Shown here piece after piece: positions 46,503-57,273 of a stretch of DNA of 64,000 nt (its first letter is position 1; every line of letters begins with the position of its first letter). The notes under the pieces are model-generated. The model saw only the letters and a program-made list of their open reading frames with translations, was not told the origin of the DNA and made no database searches. Source of the stretch: Ulota crispa (taxonomy: Eukaryota; Streptophyta; Bryopsida; Orthotrichales; Orthotrichaceae); assembly GCA_963920765.1 (NCBI GenBank), contig OY987246.1, positions 12,024,868-12,088,867 of the forward strand, written 5' to 3'. Position numbers and translations under genes: made by a program.

Positions 46503-46902
46503 TCCTATCCTTGTGCCCCATATCTTTGTGCCCTCCTATCCTTATGCCCCCCTATCTACACTACAAGAAAAAGGGCCATTTTTTATTAAAGATTTTGACT
46601 ACAAAAAAGACTAAGATAACTAAACTTTTGTGACTAGTATTTATGATCACATACAGTCATAAATAATTTAATTTACAATTGAATAATTTCATATAGTCAT
46701 AAATACTAGTCACAAAAGCCTAGTTGTCTTAGTGTTTTGGTAGTCAAAATCCTTAGTCAAAAATGGCCCTTTTCTTGTAGTGCTATGTGCCCTCCTATCT
46801 ATGTGCCCATTAACCTTGTGCCCCCTATCTTTGTACCCACTATCCCCATGCCCCCTATCTTTGTGCCCACTATCCCCATGCCCCCTATCCCATGCCCCCA
46901 AA
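46503..46902. repeat. GTGCCCCCTATCTTT minisatellite, split by a CACTA MITE
   Basis: Irregular units of the type TATCTTTGTGCCCCC / TATCCCCATGCCCCC occupy 46503-46558 and 46783-46902. The same phrase structure continues on both sides of the insertion. Frames through it give artificial His/Gly/Asp repeats. Confidence 0.8.
46559..46782. mobile_element. CACTA (En/Spm) MITE, 224 bp
   Basis: It starts CACTACAAGAAAAAGGGCC and ends with the exact inverse, GGCCCTTTTCTTGTAGTG. It is flanked by CTA on both sides (46556-46558, 46783-46785). CACTACAAGAAAA termini with a 3-bp target duplication are diagnostic of plant CACTA transposons. The arms are paired over almost the full length and no coding is present. 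Confidence 0.93.
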
Positions 46903-47433
46903 AATACAATCTTTTGAGCCACTCATTTTGATTGGGTGAGAGAGTGTTGTGGTGCAACCTCTAGTGACATGTTGTTAACTTCCTGTGAAACGGCTTAGTC
47001 TAATTGGTTAAAAGGTAGTGTTGTGGTGTCACTTCTAGTAACCCATTTTACTTTATTGTTAACTACCACATGAATCATGGAGGTACTTGCTTTTATTGCC
47101 TAAAGAGAATGTAAATGGTGCAACTTGTTAAACTACTATTGACTACTACATGCATGGAATGCAAGTCATGGTTGCACTCAAACTTTCTCCTTTTCATCCA
47201 AAATGAGAGCTTGGGATTCTTTTATAGATATAGATAGACAAGACAATCCAAACTCAACTTTGAGTCTTTCTAATAATGACAATAACTTAACTCAAGTTGA
47301 AGTGAAGTATTCCTTTGTCAAACTCTAGTTTTTTGACGCTTTAGTTGCAATATTACCATAACTAAATGTACAAGTTCTTCATTACTACTCCAAGAATTGT
47401 ATTGGTGGAGAGGAGTATGTAGATCCTTGCTAG
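46903..47433. other. Intergenic stretch upstream of the proline-rich gene
   Basis: No exon or clear repeat is seen. It contains GTGTTGTGGTG-CACTTCTAGTGAC phrases occurring twice (about 46947-46970 and 47020-47042). It probably includes the promoter of the 47470 gene. Confidence 0.35.
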
Positions 47434-47469
47434 GTGTTGCATTGTGAATTGTATGTGCAATCCTTCATC

Positions 47470-47970
47470 ATGGCTTTTGTGAATTTTGTTTTGGTTTTGT
47501 TTGTTGCTCTCATGTTGTGCCTTGGTGTTGCGGAAGGTGATTCTCCAAAACCTTCACAACATCCATTTCGGCCATTTCGGCCATTTCGGCCATTTCAACC
47601 ATTTCGATGTCGAGCGTTTCCACCATTTCCGCCGCGTCCTCCGCATCCTCCACATCCAGGTTTTCCACCAAGACCTCCAGCACCGCCACATGCAGAGGTG
47701 CCTCCATGTCCACCAAGACCGGCATTGCCGCCACATCCAGAGGTGCCTCCATGTCCACCAAGACCCGCATTGCCGCCAAAACCTCATTGGCCTTTAAGAC
47801 CTCCATTTAGATTTTGCAGGCCATTTCGATATTGCCCTCATCCGCCGCCACCAGCCAAGGAGGATCCGCTAGCCAAGGAGGATCCGCCAACCGCGGAGGA
47901 GCTGACAGCCGCGGAGGAATCGCCAGCCGCGGAGAAGCCACTAGCTGGCTCATCTGAGCCATCGATCTAA
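47470..47970 (+). CDS. Secreted proline-rich, probably cell-wall protein
   Basis: The 166-residue protein from the ATG at 47470 begins with a clear signal peptide (MAFVNFVLVLFVALMLCLG, cleavage near AEG). I prefer this ATG to the in-frame one at 47434 because it places the hydrophobic core correctly. After it come PFRPF repeats, then tandem Pro-rich repeats containing EVPPCPPRPALPP twice, a few Cys (PFRFCRPFRYC), and an acidic Ala/Glu tail with AKEDP and AAEE repeats. Composition and signal fit a plant proline-rich cell-wall protein. The exact family is not recognised. CCA/CCG-rich codons make several other frames open over the same stretch; only this frame has a signal peptide. Confidence 0.7.
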   Translation: MAFVNFVLVLFVALMLCLGVAEGDSPKPSQHPFRPFRPFRPFQPFRCRAFPPFPPRPPHPPHPGFPPRPPAPPHAEVPPCPPRPALPPHPEVPPCPPRPALPPKPHWPLRPPFRFCRPFRYCPHPPPPAKEDPLAKEDPPTAEELTAAEESPAAEKPLAGSSEPSI

Positions 47971-48387
47971 AGCGCCAGCTACACGTTAGGATGGAATTTT
48001 TTTGTGACATGTTGAAATGCACACATATTTTGATCTTCTTTCTTATTTGGTGTTTTAAATGTCACTAGTTTTCAAAACACCTCGGTTTGTTGTTTTGCAT
48101 CAGGTGATCTTTTCGATGTTCATTGAAAATGACTCCACTTATAAATAAATACAGCCATCCATGGTTGGACTTTTGTTTTTATTTGCCATGTGCATGACCA
48201 ATTGGATTTCTCGATCAATTGGATTTCTCGATTTCAATCTTATTGACATGTACTTCCAAACACCAAAAGCTGTAACTAAACTAAACAAAACAAAAAAAAC
48301 CTCATCTCGTGGGAACACGGACCACGGGAACATCATTGGGAACATCGTCTCTCTCGCTTGCCAAAACGCCGCTTCTTTCCAACTCTT

Positions 48388-49233
48388 ACGAGAGTCGAGT
48401 GCAATCCCGAGCTCAGTGTTGCTGTAGAGTAATTGTTACCTAGTGGCAATTGCCACCTAGTGGCCGTTAGGAAGAACTTAATTGGACGCTGCGAATGGTA
48501 AAAGGATTGAGCAAAGAAAAGCGAGGAGCAGGTAAGTATAGATAATCTTTGTTTTTTGCATTGAATTTGGAGGCTGGACTTTAGTTGATACGTGTTAAGG
48601 TCAAACTGCTCTTTCTTAGGATAGCTTTTGTCGATGCAAAGCCTCCTCCCCTGCGGTGCCGAGCCAACAAATGTATGGCATAGAATCTTGTGATTACAGC
48701 GCTGAATAGAATGTTGTTGTTTTCAGGCAATTTCGATAGCGTTTCCTGTTTGTACCCAGGTCTATGTATTGATTCAGTGTTTCTGTAGAGTAATTGTGGC
48801 AATTATTACCTAGTGGCCTTTAGGAAGAACTTAATTGGACGCTGCGAAGAACGAACGGATTGAGCAAAGAAAAGCGAGGAGCAGGTAAGTATGGATAATC
48901 TTCGTTATCTGCATTGAAATTGGATGCTGGACTTTAGTTGATAACTGGTAAGGTCAAACTGCACTTCCCCAAAACCTTGCGACTACAGCGCTGAATAGAA
49001 TGTTGTTTTCAGGCCATTTCGATAGGTTTTCCTACTTGTACTCAGGTGTATTTGTTAGTTCCGTGTTGCTGTAGAGTAATTGTTGCCTAGTTGCCATTTA
49101 GGAAGAACTTAGTTGGACGCTGTGAATAGCGATAGGATTGAGCAAAGAAAAGCGAGGAGCAGGTAATTATGGATAATCATCGTTATCTGAATTGAAATTG
49201 GAGGCTGGACTTTGGTTAATAACTGATAAGGTC
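48388..49233 (+). repeat. Tandem array of the APX-R upstream region (three units plus an edge)
   Basis: CTCTTACGAGAGTCGAGTGC (48388-48410) is followed by three units starting at GCTGTAGAGTAATTGT-type sequence: about 48417-48776, 48777-49062 and 49063-49233. Each has GGATTGAGCAAAGAAAAGCG and AGGAGCAGGTAA(G/T)TAT with a donor-like GTAAGT. The same blocks occur once, inverted, at 41840-42223 upstream of APX-R. Unit 2 lacks the GGTGCCGAGCCAACAAATG segment. The array points toward the DUF1997 gene at 49639. Confidence 0.85.
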
Positions 49234-49237
49234 ATTG

Positions 49238-49548
49238 TAGCATGTGTTTTTCCTCGCTAGAGAAGCCTCGGAAAATTTGTTGAGAAACATCTAGGTTTGT
49301 GGAGGAGATCATTCTTTTATACGCACATCGCTTCAGGATTCATTAAGTATTACGCGAAGGTTTATGTTTGTTGTAATAAGGATTTTTGTTTTTGTGTAGC
49401 ATGTGCTTTACCTCGTTAGAGAAGCCTCGGAAAATTTGTCGAGAAACATCTAGGTTTTTGGAGAAGATCAACCTTTTTATACACACATCGCTTCAGGATT
49501 CATTAAGTATGACGCAAAGGTTTACGTTTGTTGTAATAAGGATTTCCT
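49238..49548 (+). repeat. 150-bp tandem duplication just upstream of the DUF1997 gene
   Basis: Units at about 49238-49386 and 49399-49548 share GTAGCATGTG, AGAAGCCTCGGAAAATTTGT, GAGAAACATCTAGGTTT, CGCTTCAGGATTCATTAAGT and GTTTGTTGTAATAAGGATTT. They lie within 90-400 bases of the start codon and are probably promoter or leader. Confidence 0.8.
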
Positions 49549-49638
49549 TAGTGAGATGTTTTTGTGCTACGGATTGACAAACAATTCTTGCGCAGATATA
49601 TTTCGAGGATTGTTCGACCATAGCCACGTTCTGCAACA

Positions 49639-51533
49639 ATGGCCAGTTCGCGATGCACATCGCTTGCCTCTACTTCGGGGCTGACAGGAAGAACAATCAT
49701 CTCGCCCTGTTCCGCAACGTCATCATTCCGGCGAACATCCTTAACAACTTGTCATTCTTCAATTCTTTCTGCTTTGAAATATGGACCAGTCGAGGGACAA
49801 CTACTTGATAGCTGTTTTCTCCGGAACAATTTTGTTGTAAGAGTTTCAATACCTGCCAAGAAACCGGTGGGGATGGTCCTTCAAGCTCATCAGGTGAGTT
49901 TCAAGGCGAAGAGGACAGTGACGATTCCTTTCAAAGAAGGGGCATTGCCAGCGAACGAGTATTTGAAGGAAACCGAGAGGATAGTCAAAGTCACGTTTCC
50001 GGATTCATCAAGGATTGAGTACTTGGGGAATAATACATGGCGGTCCCGTTTGCGTCCTATCACATTCATCAATGTTGCTGCTACACCGAGTGTCGAAATG
50101 AGGTCAGCTTTCAGTATACACGTCTGTGTTTTTTATTAGGGAGAATTTCATGGATACCCCTGAAGTTTGCAATATTTTCATAGATACTCCTGCTTCTTCA
50201 GAAATTTCACAAATACCCTTGGACCAAAAAATTTAGGTGTTTGTTTTGTTGTGCATGTCTCTTCCTTCTCCCTTTGTGCGCACACTACTTCTTTCTTGTT
50301 ATGCATGTGCACAAAGGAAGAAGGGAAGTGGCATGCACGACAAAACAAACGCCTAAATTTTCTGGTCCAAGGGTGTTTGTGATTTTTCTGAAAAAGCAGG
50401 GGTTTCTATGGGTCTTATTGGAAACTTCAGGGGTATCCATGAAATTTTCCCTATATTTTATTGATGCTGTAGCTTTAGGCACAGATTTGATGTTGAAGTT
50501 ACTAATGTTGTAGCATTAGGAATGCTTACTTGAAATATATATTTGGAAATCTATGCTAAATAAACCAACATCGATACTATAAGGGGCTGCTTGTCTCTCT
50601 CTCTCTCTCTCCATCTGAAGAGCAAAGATAGAGCGATGTATGCAGAGTGTTATCTGCTCGGAGAGTTCACGAAAGCACCCTTTCTATTGGAGCATTTCTA
50701 GTTTATTGACCTTCTTGAATTTATTCCCATAGAAGTTTAGAATTGTCTTTGGTGCCCATACAGAGCTTAACCCCAGATTGCTCAAAGGTTCATAATTGGC
50801 TGCTTCCATGTGTACAGGGATTGAAATGAATCATTTAGGAAGCTTTAAGTAACGAGACTATATGGAACCATTAAAAGAACAGCTTTTTGTGTATTTTGGA
50901 CGATGGAACTATGTGTTGAAAGTTGCAGTAATCAACTCTTTTTATGTGGAATTTCGACTTCTAGCTTGGGCACTTCAGTATTATTAAGTTCGAAGTGTTG
51001 AATCATTGTTTTTCATAGCATTGGCTGTTCATAGCACGACCTCTTTTTGTAGCCTTTGAATTTTTTTTCAATTCATGTTTTCAAGATTCTATTTATCTAA
51101 GATCTGTGGTTACAATTGCAGAGTGAGTTTTGAAAAGGGTGCCCTGCGTCTTCATTCAAACAACCTCTTCCTCGATTTTACTGGAGTTCCTGAAAGTTTC
51201 GCAGTAACAGATTTTTCTTTCTTGTTGGACGGCAGCATGCGTGCAACTCCACGTTCTGCGGAGACCATTACTGTCCGACATAACTGTGATTTCGCTGGTT
51301 CGGTAAGTTTGGGCCTTTCAACAAGTCTTCCTGCCGCTTTTGCACTGATACCTGAAGGCATTGTAACGGCAGTAGGGAGCGAGATTCTCGATCGTCTTAT
51401 TGGTGCCATGGAGGGTGCTTTGCTGCAGGGCATAATTAGAGACTATAACATCTGGTGTCGGATGAAAACCAGAAAGAAGGTTGCTAACCCTAGAAAGCCT
51501 GTAGTTCCCCTTAGGACATCTGCCAGTTCTTGA
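49639..51533 (+). CDS. Plastid-targeted DUF1997 family protein
   Basis: There are two coding exons, 49639-50102 and 51122-51533 (ATGAG|GTCAGC donor, TTGCAG|AGTGAG acceptor), giving 291 residues. The start AACAATGGCC has a good plant context. The first ~40 residues are Ser/Thr/Arg-rich without acids (SSRCTSLASTSGLTGRT), a typical plastid transit peptide. The body contains FLRNNFVVRVSIPAKK, SRIEYLGNNTWRSRLRPITF, LHSNNLFLDFTGVPES and GIVTAVGSEILDRLIGAMEG. I match these to DUF1997, a family of unknown function shared by cyanobacteria and plastids. The C-terminus is basic. A family A MITE (50148-50453) sits in the intron. The family call comes from pattern memory and is the least certain part. Confidence 0.82.
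50148..50453. mobile_element. MITE family A, copy 3, in the DUF1997 intron
   Basis: GGGAGAATTTCATGGATACC at the left and, inverted, GGGAAAATTTCATGGATACC at the right enclose about 306 bp. Inner arms are AAGTTTGCAATATTTTCATAG and GACCAAAAAATTTAGG. TA lies next to both ends. It is the cleanest copy of the family. Confidence 0.85.
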
Positions 51534-52989
51534 ATACGTTTACAAACTTCTCATTGATCTTCAACACGTGTATATACGGTAGCACTGGATAAGTGGATTT
51601 ATATACTATTATCCCTCTCAAATGCCTAGTGAAATTGACACTTCAGTTCATTGCAGAGCTTGCTAGAATCAACATTTGCTAAATTAGATGGACCGTTTCC
51701 TTGTTGAAACCTTTTATCCTTTGCCCTGTATTATCTAGTTATGATTCGGTTGCTTTGAGAGAAAAGCTAATTGATTAGGCAAAGATGGAGGTCCTAGAAT
51801 TAGAACAGAAAAGATGTTAGTTCTAGCTCCATAGTAGTGTAGAATGATGCTTTCGCATCCTTGCACAACTTCAGAAACAATTTGGATATCCATTTGCAGG
51901 AGGATCAAGTATGTTAACCCCATTATGCCGCTCGTATATTGCGGTCAGAACCGAATTCTTCAGTTATTCAGGTACAGAGCATTCAGTAGAACCTCGTTAT
52001 CTTGCGTATTAACCTACGACATAATGATTCTCCTTCTCATTACAATTCTTATAAGGCATACTGCATGTATTTTATCTCTACCATTGCTTTTGATGTCTTT
52101 TTGGGTCGATGAGTTGGAGAAATTGCTTGTCAGTGTAGATATGTTCAATTTTTACATTGAATTAGAAAAACTAAGTTTGTCATCTGCAAGATGTTCGATT
52201 GTGTGTATTGCCATTACAGGATAGGAGAGGATACTTTCAGTAGGCTGGTCCTTGTCAACATTGATTCCATGTTTGTAGGTATTAAAAATTAGGGAATTGA
52301 TATATGTACACCGGGCGTTTGTTTTATGTACACCGGGGGTGAAATTGACCAATCATGTGATCCAAAACAGGTTTTTTAAAACAAGTTATTGAGCGCCTTC
52401 TCTGTACTTTTTGTAGAGATTCTATAGTGCATGACAAGAAATACTAGAATACAACACATATCTATTAGCTCAAAAGCAATTTCATTAGTCTTGGTGGTTT
52501 TGGATTTCTGAAAGCTTTTTTTTGATAGAGTAGTATACTAGCTGCTCAAACTTGGGAGTTGTTGGTTATAAGTGTTATGCATTGCAGGACAATTGGTAGT
52601 TCTCATGCAACCCCCTTAAATGCCGAGGGTGGAAATTGGCACTACTCTTTCATACAAGTATGAAGTGCTACTTGATGCTTAGAGCATTGCTTAGAGCATC
52701 TTATTGCTCATAAAACATTGGTAGTAAATATTCCGATTGGGGTTCTCAACAACATTCACACTTGGCTCATTGCACCTACCCTTCCCAGTGCTTTGGACAA
52801 GCATGTGTCACTTCCCAATCGCACTTTCTTTACAAAAAGCATGTATGAGTTGTTTCTCACCATCTTCTTTCTTCATCTTGTTGTTTCTTCACAACACACT
52901 CTAAAATTGGATCATGCATATTTGTAATGAAATAGGGAACAAACGAAATAAAATAGTGATGACATTGGGACAATCACAACAAACTAAGA
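51534..52989. other. Downstream of DUF1997: no further gene seen
   Basis: It contains the DUF1997 3' region. At 52292 a solitary GGGAATTGATATATGTACACC resembles one end of family L without a partner. Frames such as 51844-52224 (126 codons) look random. Confidence 0.35.
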
Positions 52990-53643
52990 TTAACCCCAGA
53001 ACGACCCTGGAGATTCATGAGCTTCTAGGAATATGCTCTAATTTGAACAAAAAGTCAACATTGTGATAAGTAATATCAGTTTTCTTGGAATTGTAACTCT
53101 ATACAATCAAACTAGACATGTTAGAGGTCACACTAGAAAAGAAAACACAACAACATCTCTTATGGATTGAAAAGTTATAATGTTTAATCATGAGCATGTT
53201 AAAACTATGAAAGTGATTTGAAATCTTTCAATCTTCTTTTCACATGTCAAATTTAAAAAGTTGGTCATCAAAAAAGTATGAGGTAAAGGGCCTAACATGC
53301 ATAACCCCAATCAATTTATGACTTCTCAAAATCTACTCTACAATTGTTTTAAATGAATTTCTAATGTGATTTTTACTCAAAGATCTAGTGTATGTGAGAC
53401 TCATTCTCAAGAGCTCTCAATAGTACATAAAGTCAAGATTGCAATGGACACCCGTGCATAAAACCATGAATAGAAAAGTTATAATCAATCATTTACAAAA
53501 TTAGATTGTTGAAACTAAAACTAGACTTCAAAAAACTTTTTTCAAGAAAACAAACTACTAAAAATAGTAATTTGGTAAGGTTTTATTCAAAATCAAAAAT
53601 TGGTTGAAGACACATTTTGTCCTCAATGTCGTTTTAAGGTTAA
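52990..53643. mobile_element. Family H element, copy 2 (654 bp)
   Basis: It runs from TTAACCCCAGAACGACCCTGG to the inverse of TTAACCTTAAAACGACATTGAG. The body (GGATTGAAAAGTTATAATGTTT, ACATGCATAACCCCAATCAAT, GAGACTCATTCTCAAGAGC) matches the copy at 62012-62667, which has almost the same length. Confidence 0.75.
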
Positions 53644-54962
53644 ACACCATGCAATTAAGCAAGATAACATCTTCAAAGAAACATAAATATGGATACAAGA
53701 CAAGCAAGGCTTTAGATGAGGCTCAAAATACAAGCAATTGACCACAACGCATCCCAAGCTTTCATTAAAGGTCGAATAGAAATGTTTTTAGCTTCTAAAA
53801 TAAGGGCCTCCTTCCATGTGACTCGGGGTTCAAGATGGTTTTGTAGAAGTATAACCAATTGTGGGTGGAAGATTCTCAAGTCATATGTATTGATTTTTGC
53901 ATTTTGCATTTCCATAGGGAAGGGATGATGCAAATAGCCCTCATCAATGATTGGCAAAAACAAGAAAAAAGAGAATTGGAGCTCAAAAGTGATAGATACA
54001 TCAATGACATTTCACTCAATGTATTTTATCTTAAAAAAAATTCTATGAACACAAATTGGGAGAATGGTTGTTGTCTAGTGCTCCTCCCAATCATCAATGT
54101 AGCATAGAAGGACACCTTAATCCTTGAGCACCCAAGCCTTTTTCACCAAAATCAAGGTTTGGGAAACCTACAACTTTAATGCATTGCATCTAATTGGATG
54201 ATTCATAAAAAGTGACCTTTGAAAATAGTAGAACATCTACTTAGAAAACGGCTTGCAAATTTTGAGAACTGTTGACCGTAGGAGATGGGAGATTATAATA
54301 TTTGATTAAACAACATGTGATAGCAAAATCTCTTTTTTGGGGCAAGTAGTTGCTATTAATGTTTTTTACAAAAATTTGTAAGCCCTTGATTCATCTCAAT
54401 TATTGTAAATAGCAAGATTAGATGTGAATGCATACATTGCAAATTGAAGATTGTATTTTTTTTGTGTGTTAAGTTTTAGGGCTTCAAACTGCTATTGCAC
54501 GGAAAACAATGACCGGCACAATTGTTGAAAATTGCCACAATAAGGCACTAGAACATGCTTGAACCCTTGCCAACAAATTTCTTGGTACCAAAAAGCACAC
54601 ACAAGAAAGTTTGCAATGGATGTTGACTAGTTGCAGCTTGTAAGATGATGCTTGCCACCATGCCCCATAGGGTGTTTCACACAACAAAAGCTCTTGAGAC
54701 ACTTATACAACATTTGGCTTGCCCTGTCATTACTCTAGTTGCATGAACCACTTACATGCCTTCATAATTGTAATTTATAGCAAGATCAAAAAATTAAATC
54801 CAATGCCTTAGATAGGCCTTTGAAATCATGCAAAGACACTTTTGGTCCTTTGGAGTGTTCAAGGGTTGACTCTAGAATACTCTCCTTGATTTTACTAGAG
54901 TAAGCCTCCTTGCCTTCTTGAATAAAGGCACTTTCTCACCATACTGTGTGCAAATTCCAATA
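53644..54962. other. Intergenic stretch, no gene seen
   Basis: A few frames of 70-83 codons overlap on both strands at 53710-54107. None has recognisable domains. Otherwise it is AT-rich sequence without visible structure. Confidence 0.35.
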
Positions 54963-55789
54963 GGACAATGCTATTTTGTGAGCGTAAAATAGTGAACAAT
55001 GAGTTAAGATTTTATTGAGCAAGAACCACTTCTGAGCTCAAAATCAATGAATAATTTTAAAAACTGATCAATTTTCAAAAAATGAAAGTTGAAAATGCAC
55101 AATTACAAGGCCCTAAGATAGGAGGCTTTAAAAGCGTGTAGGCTCTAAAATGGATCACCTTCTCAAGTGTATTATTGTTGTACATGTTGTTTTTCATAGG
55201 CTTCAACAATGTACAAATAATGTACACTTAAGGAGGTGATCCATTTTAGAGCCCTATGCCATTTCAACTTCAAAGTTTCATAACTAATTCCACAAAACTT
55301 CAAAAAATATGAAACAACTTGGGTCAAATGCCAATTATCACCATATTCAATAAATTGGGAAAAAGAGGTGTCCCACTTTGTTTTCCCCTCAAACCTAAAA
55401 AGTTACTTTAAACTAGATTAGAAGGTATGAGATTCAGTCAGAACCACTAAGATTTTTTCCCTCACAAATTCCTCCTCTTAGGTGAGAACACGTGTACTAA
55501 AAAAATGTTGCAAGCTCAGTTTGAGGTGATCACCTCAAAGTCCCAAAATATACTCTTTTTCCCAATTTTTTGAATATAGTGTTAATTCCTCTTGTCTTTG
55601 AAGAAAAGCTTACTAAAAAATACTTTAAGAAGTTTCACTTCCCTAAAATTCAATTTCAACCCTTAGATGGTCGGTTTATGAGCCTCCTACCTTATGTACA
55701 AGATTATAAGTGAAATTAATTATTTTGACAAGAGATTCAAGCTTACATCTCATGTCTCAAGGATACCAGCTCATAAAATAGCATTCCCC
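54963..55789. mobile_element. Family F MITE copy 4 (Mutator-like), interrupted by family B
   Basis: The left end GGACAATGCTATTTTGTGAGC and right end (inverse GGGGAATGCTATTTTATGAGC) are flanked by AATTCCAATA and AATTCTAGTA (8 of 10 alike). Removing 55114-55694 restores the compact F arrangement (AATTACAAGGCCCTAA joined to TGTACA). Confidence 0.75.
55114..55694. mobile_element. Family B MITE copy 4, nested in family F
   Basis: It runs from TAAGATAGGAGGCTTTAAAA to TATGAGCCTCCTACCTTA. It is longer than other B copies because it contains an additional inverted segment around GTACATGTTGTTTTTC...TGTACAAATAATGTACAC. Confidence 0.7.
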
Positions 55790-56789
55790 AATTCTAGTAA
55801 AAATAAGCTGTTGATATTCATGACCAAGCTGTCAGTATTCATGCTTAACCCTTAAACATTGAGGCAAACGTTTTTCGTCCACTGGCCTCAAAAAACCACT
55901 ATGCAACACAAAAAAAAAAAAAAAAACTATTTTTATCTAATCTTTTTTCAAAAGTGACCATACACACATGAGCCACCATGGATGGTAAAAAACAACCTCA
56001 CAAAATACACTCATATTTTTATGTGATCAAAATTATGAGAAGATTCAAAGATACAGTGTTAAGTCCCATGCGGCCCTTCATGCCATTTTCATGAGGGCAC
56101 CATGCATTGTTGACTTTTGCAACTTCATAAATCAATCTGATATGGTGGACACTTGCTTCTCACTGTAGAGAGAACTGTAGGGGTTAAACTGTATATTCAT
56201 GTCCAAGCTGTCGGTATTCATGTTTAAGCTATCGGTTTTCATGACGACGGACCTATTCCACACTTCTGTCGACGGGCATATGCATTCCAGGGCAGATACC
56301 GACAGTTTTGTCTAGTCTGTACAAACACTTCGTTACTCCGGCAGAATCGGTCCATGCAGACACTTCTCAGAAGTTGGTACAGACGTTAGCCAATATTGCG
56401 GAACCACCCGAAGATTCCCATACCGCGCTTCGTATAAATGGTATGTCCATTTCATGCTTTCAGTAGTACTGACTACGTACAACACCGTCCGGACTTGAAA
56501 ACCTTTGATTGCATTGGCGGCGTTGGAGCAAGAGATTGTCCTATTAGTCACAATACTTACAGATTTCGTTAGATGGTTCCAGTTCTCACACGTGCTCCCT
56601 TGCTGCTGCATGACTCTCTCTACGAACTTGGATCCCGAGGTTCCAGCTGGTAACGAGGGACAATCTGCCGCTACTTAATTCGCTGTCGATGTTGGTACGT
56701 GTTTTGTTCCCCGGTCATGTTCACTCGGATCTCTTTGCTGTTTCTAGCTGCGGTTTTTTTAGAGGAAAACTTGGAGATCAGGTAGTAGA
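55790..56789. other. Mixed intergenic stretch with an unassigned minus-strand frame
   Basis: GCTGTCAGTATTCATG / GCTGTCGGTATTCATG phrases recur at 55831-55846, 56205-56221 and nearby. A 92-codon minus-strand frame (56611-56333) lies in GC-richer DNA and may be an exon, but I recognise nothing in it. Confidence 0.35.
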
Positions 56790-56951
56790 ATGACTATGAC
56801 TTGTGGAACTGTACCGAAGTTTTGTTATTTACCTCCTCCGAATTCGAACGGTGGCGGCTTTGCTCTTCAGGCCAAATTCCATGGTGGCCGGGCTACAGTG
56901 GTCGCCACCGTTTTCAAACGTCCGAAAACTGCAGAAAGCTCAGATCCCTGA
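56790..56951 (+). CDS. Possible 53-residue protein or first exon
   Basis: ATG at 56790 opens MTMTCGTVPKFCYLPPPNSN and continues with GGGFALQAKFHGGRATVVAT and a Lys/Arg/Ser end to a stop at 56949-56951. Lack of acidic residues near the start, and the Gly/Ala-rich basic stretch, are more like a real (perhaps plastid-targeted) N-terminus than chance. GC is above the flanks. I cannot name a family, and no partner exon is evident before the 57.3-kb gene. Confidence 0.3.
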   Translation: MTMTCGTVPKFCYLPPPNSNGGGFALQAKFHGGRATVVATVFKRPKTAESSDP

Positions 56952-57035
56952 AAGTTCCCCTGTTTGAAAATCCCGTGCTTTTCTTGCCGTAACATTGTTT
57001 CCGATTCTATGCATGCTTCCCTCAATTGTTTGTCG

Positions 57036-57260
57036 TTCTAATTCGGTTCACAGGTTCTAATTGTATACTAACGTACTGTGCTCTAATTTGGTTCTAATTG
57101 TGTACCTAAGGTAGTGTGCTTTAATTCGGTTCACAGGTTCTAATTGTGTAGGTTCTTTCGTTTCTAGCCTAACTTATCACTAACAATTGTACATATTTGA
57201 AGGAAAATGTCACCCATTCCTAGAAACAAACATGTGAACCGAATTAGAGCACACTACCTT
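57036..57260. repeat. Tandem and inverted repeats upstream of the 57.3-kb gene
   Basis: TTCGGTTCACAGGTTCTAATTG occurs at about 57042 and again at about 57125, and GGTTCTAATTGTGTA twice. The inverse, ATGTGAACCGAATTAGAGCACAC, is at 57229-57253, making a foldback of about 150 bp. It lies in the likely promoter of the next gene. Confidence 0.65.
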
Positions 57261-57273
57261 CTTCCGGATCACC

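Noticed and set aside
46710-46931. HGDSGHKDRGH-type repeat protein
   Set aside because: It is a translation of the cytosine-rich minisatellite and the CACTA end, with no signal or conserved start.
47510-47810. Alternative frames over the proline-rich gene
   Set aside because: They are open only because of the repeat units. None has a signal peptide or sensible composition.
53710-54110. Possible retrotransposon gag remnant
   Set aside because: No CCHC knuckle, protease, reverse transcriptase or LTR is visible around it.
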